Positions 10,000 to 17,994 of a stretch of DNA of 64,000 bases are shown here, in pieces; the first letter of the stretch is position 1; every line of letters starts with the position of its first letter. The stretch is from Desulfobulbus oralis. Lineage in GTDB: Bacteria > Desulfobacterota > Desulfobulbia > Desulfobulbales > Desulfobulbaceae. The translations under genes were made by a program, and so were the position numbers. The notes below the pieces were generated by a model. The model ran no database searches, was not told the DNA's origin, and worked only from the letters and a program-made list of their open reading frames with translations. The stretch is from NCBI RefSeq assembly GCF_002952055.1, contig NZ_CP021255.1:1897501-1961500 (forward strand), written 5' to 3'.

Positions 10000-10567
10000 T
10001 TCACAACTTGAAGTGCAGCAGTGAAGGCAAAGTTAAAAACTTCAGCGGGTTCTGGTAGTTAAACATTTGTGAGGCCGGTTATTCTCCCGTTCTGCTGCTT
10101 TTCTGAGCAGTTCTTGCGTGATTTTGTGCCAAGCTGATGCCCCTTGGGAAGTACTGTTGCAAAAGGCCATTACCGTTCTCGTTGGTGCCGCGCTGCATCC
10201 AGCGGTAGATGATATTCCACCGATGCGCAGCATGGTTTGATCCTCTGGATAGTCCACTCGCACATATCCCAGATATCCCGCAATCTATTCGGGCGACCAG
10301 TCGCGGCAGCGCTTCCCATCAATCCAGGCGGCCAGACCGGAGCGGCTCACGCAGCGGCCATGGTGCGGCGTCTTTTGTCTTTTTCGAGCCCGGCAGGCAG
10401 CAGTCCGGGCACAGTAACCGGATCTGGAGCTGCTGCGACGCAGCTTGCTGGAAATGGTGCTGTGATGGCGGGGCAGGGCAGGCAGCAATTTCCCGGCAAC
10501 TCACGCCTATGGATACAAATACTTCGATGCCGATGGGCTCTGCCAGGGCCAGATGGCTGCGTGACAT
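10000..10567 (-). pseudogene. IS30-family transposase remnant, frameshifted and internally deleted
   Basis: On the minus strand the N-terminal part reads LALAEPIGIEVFVSIGVSCREIAA and, after a frame change, HHSTISSKLRRSS and WSPE, the IS30 helix-turn-helix region and its following segment. The C-terminal part reads RGTNENGNGLLQQYFPKG, then RENNRPHKCL and, after another shift, AEVFNFAFTAALQ, the IS30 C-terminus. The central catalytic region between the two is missing, so the element cannot be active by itself. It lies directly left of the IS630-type element. Confidence 0.75.
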
Positions 10568-10686
10568 GGCGGGCTCCTGCTGGCTGCTTGGTGTTTGACG
10601 CTGCCAGGCCTCCCAGAATCCCGCCCTGTCCTTCTAGAGCATTTTAACAATGACTTTTACCATATTATTTCAACGGCACAGAGCTT

Positions 10687-11028
10687 ATGAAAATAGCCGG
10701 TAAAGATTTTCGCCAGCGTGCGGTGGCAGTGTATCAGTCAGGGGAGTTCACGCGGGAAGAAGTGGCCAAAATGTTTGGCTACACCACGACCACCATTGGT
10801 AACTGGATGCGGACCTTCAAAAAGGAAGGCCGGATCACGTCGTTGCCGCGAGGCCACAGAGCGCCGGCGTTCACAGCCGGGGAGCAACAGCAGTTACGGG
10901 AGCTTGTGCGGAAACAGCCCGATATGACCCTTGAAGAAATCAGGACGCATTTTGGCAAAAACTGTTCTCTGCCCACGGTGTCCAATACGCTGGCCAGACT
11001 GGGGCTCACGTTTAAAAAAAGACGTTAA
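10687..11028 (+). CDS. IS630-family transposase, orfA (DNA-binding part)
   Basis: 113 codons. The N-terminus is a winged helix-turn-helix of the IS630 type (FGYTTTTIGNWMRTFKKEG near residues 27-45), followed by a second helix-turn-helix with TLEEIRTHFGKNCSLPTVSNTL. It ends at TAA 11026-11028 just after a run of seven A residues (11014-11020). If ribosomes slip -1 there, the product continues as LKASEQVERADIVQAREEW and joins orfB. This is the usual organisation for the many IS630 elements that make a fused transposase by frameshifting. On its own orfA would bind the inverted repeats without catalysing transposition. Confidence 0.85.
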   Translation: MKIAGKDFRQRAVAVYQSGEFTREEVAKMFGYTTTTIGNWMRTFKKEGRITSLPRGHRAPAFTAGEQQQLRELVRKQPDMTLEEIRTHFGKNCSLPTVSNTLARLGLTFKKRR

Positions 11029-11042
11029 AGGCCAGTGAACAG

Positions 11043-11630
11043 GTGGAACGGGCAGACATTGTCCAGGCCCGTGAAGAGTGGCGCAGGGTGCAGGATGAAA
11101 CGCCGTGCGAGCATCTGGTGTTTCTGGACGAAAGCGGCGCAAAAACGAATATGACGCGCCTGTACGGTCGTGCGCCTCTGGGCGAGCGGTGCTTCGACCA
11201 TGCGCCGGATGGTCGCTGGAAAACGGTGACCATGCTGTCCTCCATTCGCCTTGATGGCACCACGGAATGTCTGGTGTTTGCTGGCGCGTTGGACAGGCGC
11301 ACCTTTGAAGCATACGTAAAGGAGAGTCTTGCGCCTGCGCTGAAAGAGGGTGATGTGGTTGTGATGGACAATTTGCGTGCGCATAAATCTCCGACAGCGC
11401 AGCAGGCGATTGCAGCGCGCGGAGCACGAGTGCTTTTCCTGCCTGCGTACAGCCCGGATTTGAACCCGATAGAAAAGATGTGGAGCAAGGTGAAACAGCT
11501 TTTGCGAGGCTTCAAAGCATGGAACACAGACGAGCTTTTTACCGCCATTGGCCAGGCCCTGGACAAGGTCACCGCAAGCGATGCCAAAGGCTGGTTCGCT
11601 TCATGTGGGTATAGTAATTTTCAAAGTTAA
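11043..11630 (+). CDS. IS630-family transposase, orfB (DDE catalytic part)
   Basis: 195 codons from the first ATG, though the frame is open from about 11016 and is probably entered by -1 slippage from orfA. The three catalytic acids are visible: D in FLDESGA near residue 30, D in VVMDNLRAHKS near residue 104, and E in NPIEKMWSKVK near residue 141, the D-D-E arrangement of the Tc1/mariner-IS630 superfamily. The ending is intact and lies within the right terminal inverted repeat, as is common in compact insertion sequences. Confidence 0.9.
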   Translation: MERADIVQAREEWRRVQDETPCEHLVFLDESGAKTNMTRLYGRAPLGERCFDHAPDGRWKTVTMLSSIRLDGTTECLVFAGALDRRTFEAYVKESLAPALKEGDVVVMDNLRAHKSPTAQQAIAARGARVLFLPAYSPDLNPIEKMWSKVKQLLRGFKAWNTDELFTAIGQALDKVTASDAKGWFASCGYSNFQS

Positions 11631-11685
11631 AACGCTCTAACTCTTCATGCCCCTACCAAGTGGTGCGTTTGGAATGAGAATCTAC

Positions 11686-11763
11686 CGGCCGCGTAAATGT
11701 TTACACTACCAGACTCCCGCTGAGCTTTTTAACCAGGCCCTCACCGGTGCATTTGCAATTTGA
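11686..11763 (+). pseudogene. C-terminal scrap of a second IS30-family transposase
   Basis: The plus strand encodes RPRKCLHYQTPAELFNQAL followed by TGAFAI and a TGA stop. This is the characteristic C-terminus of IS30 transposases (RPRKCLxYxTPxExF). It differs in sequence and orientation from the remnant at 10000-10567, so it comes from another copy. Nothing upstream of it remains, because the IS630-type element ends about 45 bases before it. Confidence 0.7.
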
Positions 11764-11813
11764 ATTCACCGGCGCATGGGCAATGAGAAGCTACCGCCAT
11801 TCGTGCGCAGCAT

Positions 11814-13007
11814 TCATTTGCTGCCGATCAGGCTGGTAACAAGTGCAGGAATGCCGGCAAGATCCTGCTCCTCTGGCTTCCATATAGGATGAATATTTTC
11901 GTCGATGACCTCAAAGCCCGCATCCTTCAGCTTCCCCTGCAGAATTTTTACAGATTCTCCGCTCCATCCGTAGCAGCCAAAGGCTGCGGCCCTCTTATTC
12001 TTGAATTTCAACTGCTTGAGAAATTCCAGCCATCCTGCCACACTGGAAAGGATACTATTGCTCACTGTCGGAGAACCCACGGCTATCGCGCGGGATTTGA
12101 AGACCTCGGTCATGATTTCATTTTTATCGGCCTTGGCGATATTGAAGACCTTGACGACTGTCCCAGGGCTTTGCCTGTTGATTTCTTCCGCTATCTTATG
12201 CGCAATCTTTGTTGTGCCCTCCCACATGGTATCATAGGCAATCGTGACCTGATCTTCTTGATAAGCCTCTGCCCATTTCCCGTATTTTTCCACAATTTGC
12301 ATCGGATTCTCGCGCCAGATAGCGCCATGGGACGGGGCAATCAGGTCAATTGGCAGATTAAATCCGGATATTTCTGTCAGCTTTTTGGTCAGAATCTGGG
12401 CAAATGGATTGAGAATGTTGGCAAAATACTTCATGGCCTCTTTTTCAAGCAGGCACTGGTCTGCCCTGTCATTGAACAGCTCTTCCACCGCGTAATGCTG
12501 GCCAAAAGCATCATTGGAAAATAAAATATTGTCTCCGGTCATATAGGTTGCCATGGAATCTGGCCAGTGCAACATTCGCATTTCCACAAAGACAAGCTTC
12601 TTGCCATTGCCAATCTCCACACTGTCTCCAGTCTTGACCACATGGAACTGCCATCCGCGCTTGCCATACTGCCCTTCTATGCTTTTGACGGCATTGGCGG
12701 TACAGTAGATCGGCTTCTCGGGAATCTCTGCCATCAGTGCGGTAAGGGAACCGGAGTGATCACATTCACCGTGATTGGCCACAACAAAGTCAATGCTTTG
12801 CAGGTCAATCTCCTTTTTCAGGTTCTCGACAAAATCGAAGCGGTGCGGCGTCCATACCGTATCTACCAGAACCTTCTTCTCTTCCTCGATCAGATAGGCA
12901 TTCTGACTGGAACCATTCATGATGGAATAGTCATCGCCGTGGAAGCTTTCCAGCTCCCAGTCTATATATCCGACCCAGCTGACATTGCCCTTGACATGTT
13001 TTTTCAT
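11814..13007 (-). CDS. fprA: Flavodiiron protein (A-type flavoprotein, oxygen/NO reductase)
   Basis: 397 residues, the usual length of a stand-alone flavodiiron protein. The N-terminal metallo-beta-lactamase domain carries the diiron ligands in HGECDH (the H-x-E-x-D-H motif) near residue 80, with further ligand regions at LHWPDSM and SHGAIW. The C-terminal ~140 residues form a flavodoxin domain with an FMN loop (YDTMWEGT). In anaerobes these cytosolic enzymes reduce O2 to water or NO to N2O with electrons usually supplied by rubredoxin; a rubredoxin gene is encoded at 19568-19726. The gene is followed 17 bases downstream of a cupin gene on the same strand. Both are less GC-rich than the core genes and follow IS debris, suggesting acquisition. 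Confidence 0.93.
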   Translation of the reverse strand: MKKHVKGNVSWVGYIDWELESFHGDDYSIMNGSSQNAYLIEEEKKVLVDTVWTPHRFDFVENLKKEIDLQSIDFVVANHGECDHSGSLTALMAEIPEKPIYCTANAVKSIEGQYGKRGWQFHVVKTGDSVEIGNGKKLVFVEMRMLHWPDSMATYMTGDNILFSNDAFGQHYAVEELFNDRADQCLLEKEAMKYFANILNPFAQILTKKLTEISGFNLPIDLIAPSHGAIWRENPMQIVEKYGKWAEAYQEDQVTIAYDTMWEGTTKIAHKIAEEINRQSPGTVVKVFNIAKADKNEIMTEVFKSRAIAVGSPTVSNSILSSVAGWLEFLKQLKFKNKRAAAFGCYGWSGESVKILQGKLKDAGFEVIDENIHPIWKPEEQDLAGIPALVTSLIGSK

Positions 13008-13024
13008 AATCTGTCCTTTCCTTT

Positions 13025-13681
13025 TTATTCCAGAGTCAGCAACAGGGCCATCTTAAAGCGCTTCTGCGCCTTCACAAAGTGGGCGCCACCCTTGGCAAAA
13101 TGGAAATTCTCTCCGGCACGGATCGTATGCTCCGTGCCCTCATAACCAATAGTACCTTCTCCCTCCAATGCAAAGATCAATGCCTCACCGGGAGCGGCAT
13201 GCTCTGCAAGCCCGGTTCCGGCATCGAAACTCATGATGACAAATTTCATCTTGCTGTTGCTGAGCACGTCCATGTTCACGATCTTGCCCTGCTGATAAGG
13301 AACAAGTTCCCGAAGCTGAAAGATTTCTCCTGCCTTCACTGCTTTGTTCATGGTTTCAGGTCTCCTGATGCTGATTTCTGCATAAACTGTGTCTTCTGCC
13401 GAACGCATGCCAACTGGCATTCCGGTTGGGGTAATGAGAGAGTCCATATGACCAAGCTGCCAGATCTTGCCATCAGCCGCATATACCTCCACGTTGCCGC
13501 TGGATATGAAAATCAGTTTATGATAGGGAAAAATCTCCGCGCTGATATCAGTCCCTGCAGCAAGGGAGAAATAGGAAATATAGCCATCGTCGGTCTGTGC
13601 AATCTCTTTCGAGACCGTGCATCCAGGAACAGGCGCATTCTCTTCTGCAATAGAAAACACAACTCCGGCTTTTTCCCGCAT
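13025..13681 (-). CDS. Double-cupin protein
   Basis: 218 residues with two cupin barrels. The first spans roughly residues 40-110 (FPYHKLIFISSGNVEVY, then PTGMPVG). The second spans about 145-215 (LAEHAAPGEALIFALEGEGTIGYEGTEHTIRAGENFHF). The second keeps histidine and glutamate positions consistent with metal binding; the first is poorer in ligands. No substrate can be named. It lies immediately upstream of the flavodiiron gene on the same strand with a 17-base gap, so the two are probably co-transcribed. A role in the oxidative or nitrosative stress response is an inference from that context only. Confidence 0.8.
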   Translation of the reverse strand: MREKAGVVFSIAEENAPVPGCTVSKEIAQTDDGYISYFSLAAGTDISAEIFPYHKLIFISSGNVEVYAADGKIWQLGHMDSLITPTGMPVGMRSAEDTVYAEISIRRPETMNKAVKAGEIFQLRELVPYQQGKIVNMDVLSNSKMKFVIMSFDAGTGLAEHAAPGEALIFALEGEGTIGYEGTEHTIRAGENFHFAKGGAHFVKAQKRFKMALLLTLE

Positions 13682-13793
13682 GCTACACCTCTTCGTTGTT
13701 TCGCTTGCTTATTTGACCGGCCCTATAGGCCGGAGTATGTGGACAATGCCTGCTCTGCACAAGGGATCGCTGCTGTTTCACAGATTTAGACTG

Positions 13794-14726
13794 TCAGGCT
13801 TTTTCCTTGATGATGTAGATCTGCCGCTTCTTGGTTTCAAGGTATATTTTGGATATGTATAAACCAATAATGCCAACGCAAAGTAAAACCGTACCGTTGA
13901 GGAAGACCATGATGCTGACCATGGAGGGCCAGCCGGCAACGGCATCGCCAAAAATAAGAGCACGAAAAATAATAAAGAGCAGGACAAAAAAACTCAGGAA
14001 GCACATGAGAATGCCCAGGCACGAAGTAATGTAGAGCGGCAGGGTCGAATAGGCGAGAATGCCCTCTACCGAATACTTGAACAGCTTGAAAAAGGACCAC
14101 TTGGAAAGGCCCGCGCTTCTGGTGATATTGTCATAGGAAATCCATTTGGTCCTGAAGCCAACCCAACTGAAGATGCCCTTTGAAAATCTGTTGTATTCTC
14201 TGTCACCAATGATGGCATTGACGACCTTCCTATTCATGAGACGATAGTCACGCGCACCATCGACAAACTGGGTAGATGAGATACGATTGATGATTCTGTA
14301 GAATGCCCTGGAAAAAAAGGACCTGAGCAAGGGTTCTCCCTTGCGTGTACAGCGGCGGGTTGCAACACAATCGTATTCTCCTTCTGGATTTTTGCCGGTA
14401 ATGATCTCTATCATCTCGGGCAGCAACGAAGGCGGATCCTGCAGGTCAACATCCATGGTGGCTACATAGTCGCCACTTGCCATTTCCAATCCTGCGAGCA
14501 GTGCGGCTTCCTTGCCGAAGTTACGGGAAAAGGAAATGTAGTGTACCCGGGCATCGCGCTGGTGCAGATCCTTCAGGATATCCAGCGTGGCATCCTGGGA
14601 TCCATCATTGATAAAAATAAATTCGATCTCTGCGTTGATCTTATGTTCTATTTTTAATACTTCACTATAAAAGATGCCGACTGTGCATTCTTCATTATAG
14701 CATGGTACAATCAATGATATGATCAT
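13794..14726 (-). CDS. Family 2 glycosyltransferase, GtrB/DPM1-like, membrane anchored
   Basis: 310 residues. The N-terminal GT-A fold has the family start SLIVPCYNEE, then FINDGSQDAT and the DxD-type metal site MDVDLQDPP near residue 96. The C-terminus contains two strongly hydrophobic segments (about residues 230-260 and 268-295), as in GtrB and polyprenyl-phosphate hexose synthases. Such enzymes move a sugar from UDP-sugar to undecaprenyl phosphate on the cytoplasmic face for later transfer to surface glycans. No flippase or second transferase is next to it. Codon usage is AT-richer than the Mla operon, matching the preceding two genes. Confidence 0.88.
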   Translation of the reverse strand: MIISLIVPCYNEECTVGIFYSEVLKIEHKINAEIEFIFINDGSQDATLDILKDLHQRDARVHYISFSRNFGKEAALLAGLEMASGDYVATMDVDLQDPPSLLPEMIEIITGKNPEGEYDCVATRRCTRKGEPLLRSFFSRAFYRIINRISSTQFVDGARDYRLMNRKVVNAIIGDREYNRFSKGIFSWVGFRTKWISYDNITRSAGLSKWSFFKLFKYSVEGILAYSTLPLYITSCLGILMCFLSFFVLLFIIFRALIFGDAVAGWPSMVSIMVFLNGTVLLCVGIIGLYISKIYLETKKRQIYIIKEKA

Positions 14727-14747
14727 TGTATTCCGTCGGTGGAGATA

Positions 14748-15575
14748 CTATTTCGCTTGCAGTAATTTCGTTTCATTGTAAAAAGGTAAAATTCTTGATA
14801 TGAGTTTTGCGAGGCTGCCTCTATCTTCCTGTTCCTGCAAATAGGCATTCAGCAGCATGTGCAGATCCTTGTCTTCCGGACGAAGCGCCCAAACGATGGT
14901 GTCCCGGGTCAAAAATTCGCCGCCTGGCATCAGGCCCTCTTCTATATGCAGCGCGGCGTGGTAAAAGGCCGATGGCATATCCAACAGCAGTACATCGATA
15001 CGTTTCTGGACCAGTGCCCCTATCCCTGCCTGGGTGCTGGCAAAAATCTGGTGTGTGCCCATGGGCCGGATGGATTTGGCGTATCTGGGGCCGCTGCCGC
15101 CCAGAACGGTGCCGATGTGTACCCCTTCGGCCCTGAGCCCTTCCTGACCGGACAGTTGCCGTTCCTGTCCCAGCCGGGCAAGCGCAATCAGGCCGGCCTG
15201 CAGATAGCCCCGGGTGGCGGCCAACTGCTGCTCCCTGACCTCGGCCGCTGTCAGCGCCGCCATTGCCACATCCACCTGATTGTCTCTGAGCGCTGCCAGG
15301 AGTTTGTTGCGCGGCAGGGTGACATAGCGCACATTCCGCCTGGCATAGCTCCTGATGCCGGCTGCCAGATGGGGATCCAGTCCGTGCATCCTGCCGTCTT
15401 CCCGCCAAGAAAGCGGTGGCGCATCGGTGGCCAGACCGATGCGGATGGGATCAGGCAGGGCCTCCTCATCAAGCTGCCCAAAAAAAGGCAGGTGGAAACG
15501 GGGCAGGCGCGTGCATCCGCTTGCAAGCGCCAGGACAAGGAGGGATAGCAGTATGAGCAGCAATCGTCTGGTCAT
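14748..15575 (-). CDS. Periplasmic solute-binding lipoprotein, family 3
   Basis: 275 residues. It starts with a lipoprotein signal: a positively charged MTRR, a leucine-rich core and the lipobox LASGC near residue 20. The mature part reads like a family 3 solute-binding protein (IRIGLATDAPPLSW, then GLDPHLAAGI and VDVAMAALT), which binds amino acids or similar polar ligands. It begins 12 bases after the lipoprotein gene of the Mla-type operon, so it is probably co-transcribed with it even though binding proteins of this kind normally pair with other permeases. No amino-acid ABC permease is visible here, so the ligand and partner are unknown. Confidence 0.8.
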   Translation of the reverse strand: MTRRLLLILLSLLVLALASGCTRLPRFHLPFFGQLDEEALPDPIRIGLATDAPPLSWREDGRMHGLDPHLAAGIRSYARRNVRYVTLPRNKLLAALRDNQVDVAMAALTAAEVREQQLAATRGYLQAGLIALARLGQERQLSGQEGLRAEGVHIGTVLGGSGPRYAKSIRPMGTHQIFASTQAGIGALVQKRIDVLLLDMPSAFYHAALHIEEGLMPGGEFLTRDTIVWALRPEDKDLHMLLNAYLQEQEDRGSLAKLISRILPFYNETKLLQAK

Positions 15576-15587
15576 GGCATGGTCTGA

Positions 15588-16223
15588 CTAAAAATTCCGG
15601 GCAGCCGGCTGTTTGTCGGATGCGGCCGTTTTGGGCAAAGTGGTCAGCGTTGCCGCAAGCTTGCGGCTGAATGCGTCCAGAGCCTGCGAGGCCGCAGCCA
15701 CATAGGCCCTGGCGCCCTGACCGTCCAGCCGTACGCTTTGGCTGAAGGTCTCGCGGCTGAGGATTCGCCGCTCATTGGGACTACTGATCGTGCTGACCGC
15801 CCGCAGGGTGAAGGTACTGTCATCGCCGCTGAAGCGGATGATTTCCGTTTCCACCTGGTAGAGCGGCCTGCTGTAGCGTGGCCCCGGGTACAGTGCCACG
15901 TTGGGTGAGTGCAGGAGCGTTTGCAGATCTGCAACCAGTTTGGCGCCCATCTGCTCGTCCAGCGGGCCGGCCCAGAGCCGACCCACCAGCATCTGCGGCC
16001 CGTCCGTCCCCTGTTCCATCACGATGCCCCGGCTCTGCAACTGTGGCGGCAGGCGCACCGGCATAATCATAATCATGCCTGAAAGTTCCGCCCCTGGGGC
16101 CGTGTCGGTTCCGGTCAGCGGCTCCAGGGCATACAGGGTGTCAGGGGCCGCTTTGCCGAGGCAGCCGGTCAGGGCCAGGGAGAGCAGGCAGGCAAAAAGG
16201 AAAGGCAAAGGCTGTCGCATCAT
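15588..16223 (-). CDS. ABC-type transport auxiliary lipoprotein (PqiC/LptE-like)
   Basis: 211 residues with a lipoprotein signal peptide ending in LTGC near residue 21. The mature domain matches the auxiliary lipoprotein family found with MCE transporters: LYALEPL at the start, MIMPVRLPPQLQSRGIV, and a C-terminal amphipathic helix. Members of this family (PqiC, or the lipoprotein next to mlaD in many Proteobacteria) sit in the outer membrane and connect with MCE tunnels that carry phospholipid across the periplasm. Its start overlaps the end of the MCE gene by four bases, consistent with translational coupling. Confidence 0.85.
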   Translation of the reverse strand: MMRQPLPFLFACLLSLALTGCLGKAAPDTLYALEPLTGTDTAPGAELSGMIMIMPVRLPPQLQSRGIVMEQGTDGPQMLVGRLWAGPLDEQMGAKLVADLQTLLHSPNVALYPGPRYSRPLYQVETEIIRFSGDDSTFTLRAVSTISSPNERRILSRETFSQSVRLDGQGARAYVAAASQALDAFSRKLAATLTTLPKTAASDKQPAARNF

Positions 16224-17224
16224 TTGTCCTTGCCCTGGCCAAAGAGCAGGGCATTGGGGTTCCGACGCAGGTAGTCGCTCAGTTCGCGGACAGAGCCGGC
16301 CGCCTGTTCCACTTCATGCATGGTGCTATACAACTGGTACTGCAGGTCGGAGTCGCTGGCGGTCAGGCGTTCCAGGTTGCTCAGGGTGCGGTTCAGTTTG
16401 TCGGTGCTGGTCTGCATATTGGCCAGCATCTTTTGCAGGTCATTGCCGGCTGGTTTCAGTTGCCTGCGGGTGTCCGCAATGAGGCTGTTCGCCTCCTTCA
16501 TGGTTGAGGAAAAATTCTCCGCGCCCTGGCCGACGTCCGCCAGAAGCTGCGGCAACTGCCGGTTCAGGGTGCTCAGGACGGCCTCGAGCTGATTGATCGA
16601 GTTCATCAGCCGCTGCATGGCACCGCCTGCCTTGCCGGAACTCACGACCTCGTTGATGGAGTCCAGCGACTTGGCCACCTTGCCCAGAATCTCTTCGAGC
16701 GGCAGCTTGTCCAGAGTTTCCGTGATTTTGTCCAGCCCGGAGGAGATGGTTGGAATTTCAAGGAATTCCTTGGGTGCGCCGCCGTGCAGGGATGGCTCCA
16801 GGGCTGGTTTCAGCGAGAGTTCCACGTACTGTTTGCCGGTGAGCAGGCTGCTTGGCTGCATCTGGGCCTTGAGGCCGCGCTCGATCAGCTTGACGAGGCT
16901 GTTGCGCATGCCCTCGGCGTCGAAGTCTTCGCCGGTCCGGGCTTTGATGTCCTGGCGCAGATCCATGTACACCGGGATCACCACGGCGTTGTTCTTTTCA
17001 TCGTAGTCCAGCTGGATGCTGCTGACCCGGCCGATGGCCACGCCACGGAATGCCACGGGCGCGCCCACATCCAGCCCGTGCAGGGAACCGGAAAAGTAGG
17101 CGACGCAACGCACGCTGTCGTCCTTGAAGTTGAATCCGCCCAGGACCATGATGGCGGTCACGCTCACCGCCAGCCCGACGAGGACAAAGGCACCGATGAA
17201 TGTGGGATTGGCTTTCTTGCTCAA
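16220..17224 (-). CDS. mlaD: MlaD-like MCE-domain protein of lipid ABC transporter
   Basis: 334 residues. One N-terminal transmembrane segment (about 9-32) anchors it in the inner membrane, followed by a single MCE domain (VAYFSGSLHGLDVGAPVAFRGVAIGRV) and a long helical C-terminal tail. Periplasmic MCE hexamers form a hydrophobic channel for phospholipid. I place the start at a TTG (17224-17222) that overlaps the TGA of the ATPase gene, because MCE homology begins there with SKKANPTFIG and no ATG lies in this frame near it. The same frame is open upstream across the ATPase gene, but that part does not look like protein. Confidence 0.88.
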   Translation of the reverse strand: MSKKANPTFIGAFVLVGLAVSVTAIMVLGGFNFKDDSVRCVAYFSGSLHGLDVGAPVAFRGVAIGRVSSIQLDYDEKNNAVVIPVYMDLRQDIKARTGEDFDAEGMRNSLVKLIERGLKAQMQPSSLLTGKQYVELSLKPALEPSLHGGAPKEFLEIPTISSGLDKITETLDKLPLEEILGKVAKSLDSINEVVSSGKAGGAMQRLMNSINQLEAVLSTLNRQLPQLLADVGQGAENFSSTMKEANSLIADTRRQLKPAGNDLQKMLANMQTSTDKLNRTLSNLERLTASDSDLQYQLYSTMHEVEQAAGSVRELSDYLRRNPNALLFGQGKDK

Positions 17225-17991
17225 ATGCTTTGCAGCTCCCGGTTGCCGGTTCCTCTGGAGAGAAAGTTGACCACGGTTTCGTTGTCGCTTTCCCTGAGCA
17301 GACGTTTGGGGTCGCCTGTTGCGAGCATGGTTTTGCTCCCGGCGTCCAGAAAAACCGAATTGTTGGCAATGGCGTAAATGGAGGCCAGCTCGTGGGTGAC
17401 CAGCACCACGGTCGCGCCCATGCTTTCCTTCAGTTCCAGGATCAGGTCGTCCAGATTGCGGGCACTGACCGGATCCAGCCCGGCCGAGGGCTCGTCGAAA
17501 AAGAGCAGCTCCGGGTCCAGGGCGATGGCCCGGGCCAGACCGGCACGTTTTTTCATGCCGCCCGAAATCTGCGATGGATAAAATGCCTCGAAACCGGCCA
17601 GCCCCACCAGAGACAGCTTGAAAGACGCCAGCTCGCCTATGGTTTTTTTGTCCAGCCTGGTGTAGGCCCTGAGGGGCACCGCCACGTTTTCCGCCAGCGT
17701 CATGGAGCTCCACAGCGCACCGGACTGGTACAGAATGCCGCATTTGCGGTTGATGCGGTCGCGCCCGCTGGCATCCATCTTCCAGAAATCCTGCGTCCCG
17801 TAGAGAACCTGGCCCCTGGCCGGGGCCTTCAAGCCGATCAGGTGGCGCAAAAGGGTGGACTTGCCGCAGCCGCTGCCCCCCATAATGACAAATATATCGC
17901 CTTTCTGCACCGTAAAATTCAGATCTCTTTGCAGCACGAAGGAGCCATAGGCCATGGTCAGATCGCGGATGGTGATAGCTGCGTCTGCCAT
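17221..17991 (-). CDS. mlaF: MlaF-like ATP-binding subunit of lipid ABC transporter
   Basis: 256 residues, a complete ABC ATPase. Walker A is GGSGCGKST near residue 38, the signature is SGGMKKRAGLARAIA near 144, and Walker B is LLFFDEPSAGLD near 165, followed by the H-loop (VTHEL). The SGGMKKR signature is characteristic of the MlaF/TTG2A group that powers retrograde or anterograde phospholipid trafficking with MlaE and MlaD. It lies three bases downstream of mlaE and overlaps mlaD, so the three subunits are made together. Confidence 0.93.
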   Translation of the reverse strand: MADAAITIRDLTMAYGSFVLQRDLNFTVQKGDIFVIMGGSGCGKSTLLRHLIGLKAPARGQVLYGTQDFWKMDASGRDRINRKCGILYQSGALWSSMTLAENVAVPLRAYTRLDKKTIGELASFKLSLVGLAGFEAFYPSQISGGMKKRAGLARAIALDPELLFFDEPSAGLDPVSARNLDDLILELKESMGATVVLVTHELASIYAIANNSVFLDAGSKTMLATGDPKRLLRESDNETVVNFLSRGTGNRELQSI

Positions 17992-17994
17992 GGC

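Larger units (their letters stand above)
10637..11637 (+). mobile_element. IS630-family insertion sequence, about 1.0 kb, flanked by TA
   Basis: The left end (GAGCATTTTAACAATGACTTT) and the reverse complement of the right end (GAGCGTTTTAACTTTGAAAAT) form imperfect terminal inverted repeats. The dinucleotide TA is present outside both ends (10635-10636 and 11638-11639), the target duplication expected for IS630. The element contains two overlapping-frame transposase genes. It sits between remnants of two different IS30 transposases, showing repeated insertion at this spot. Apart from the usual orfA/orfB split nothing is obviously broken, so it may be active. Confidence 0.85.
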
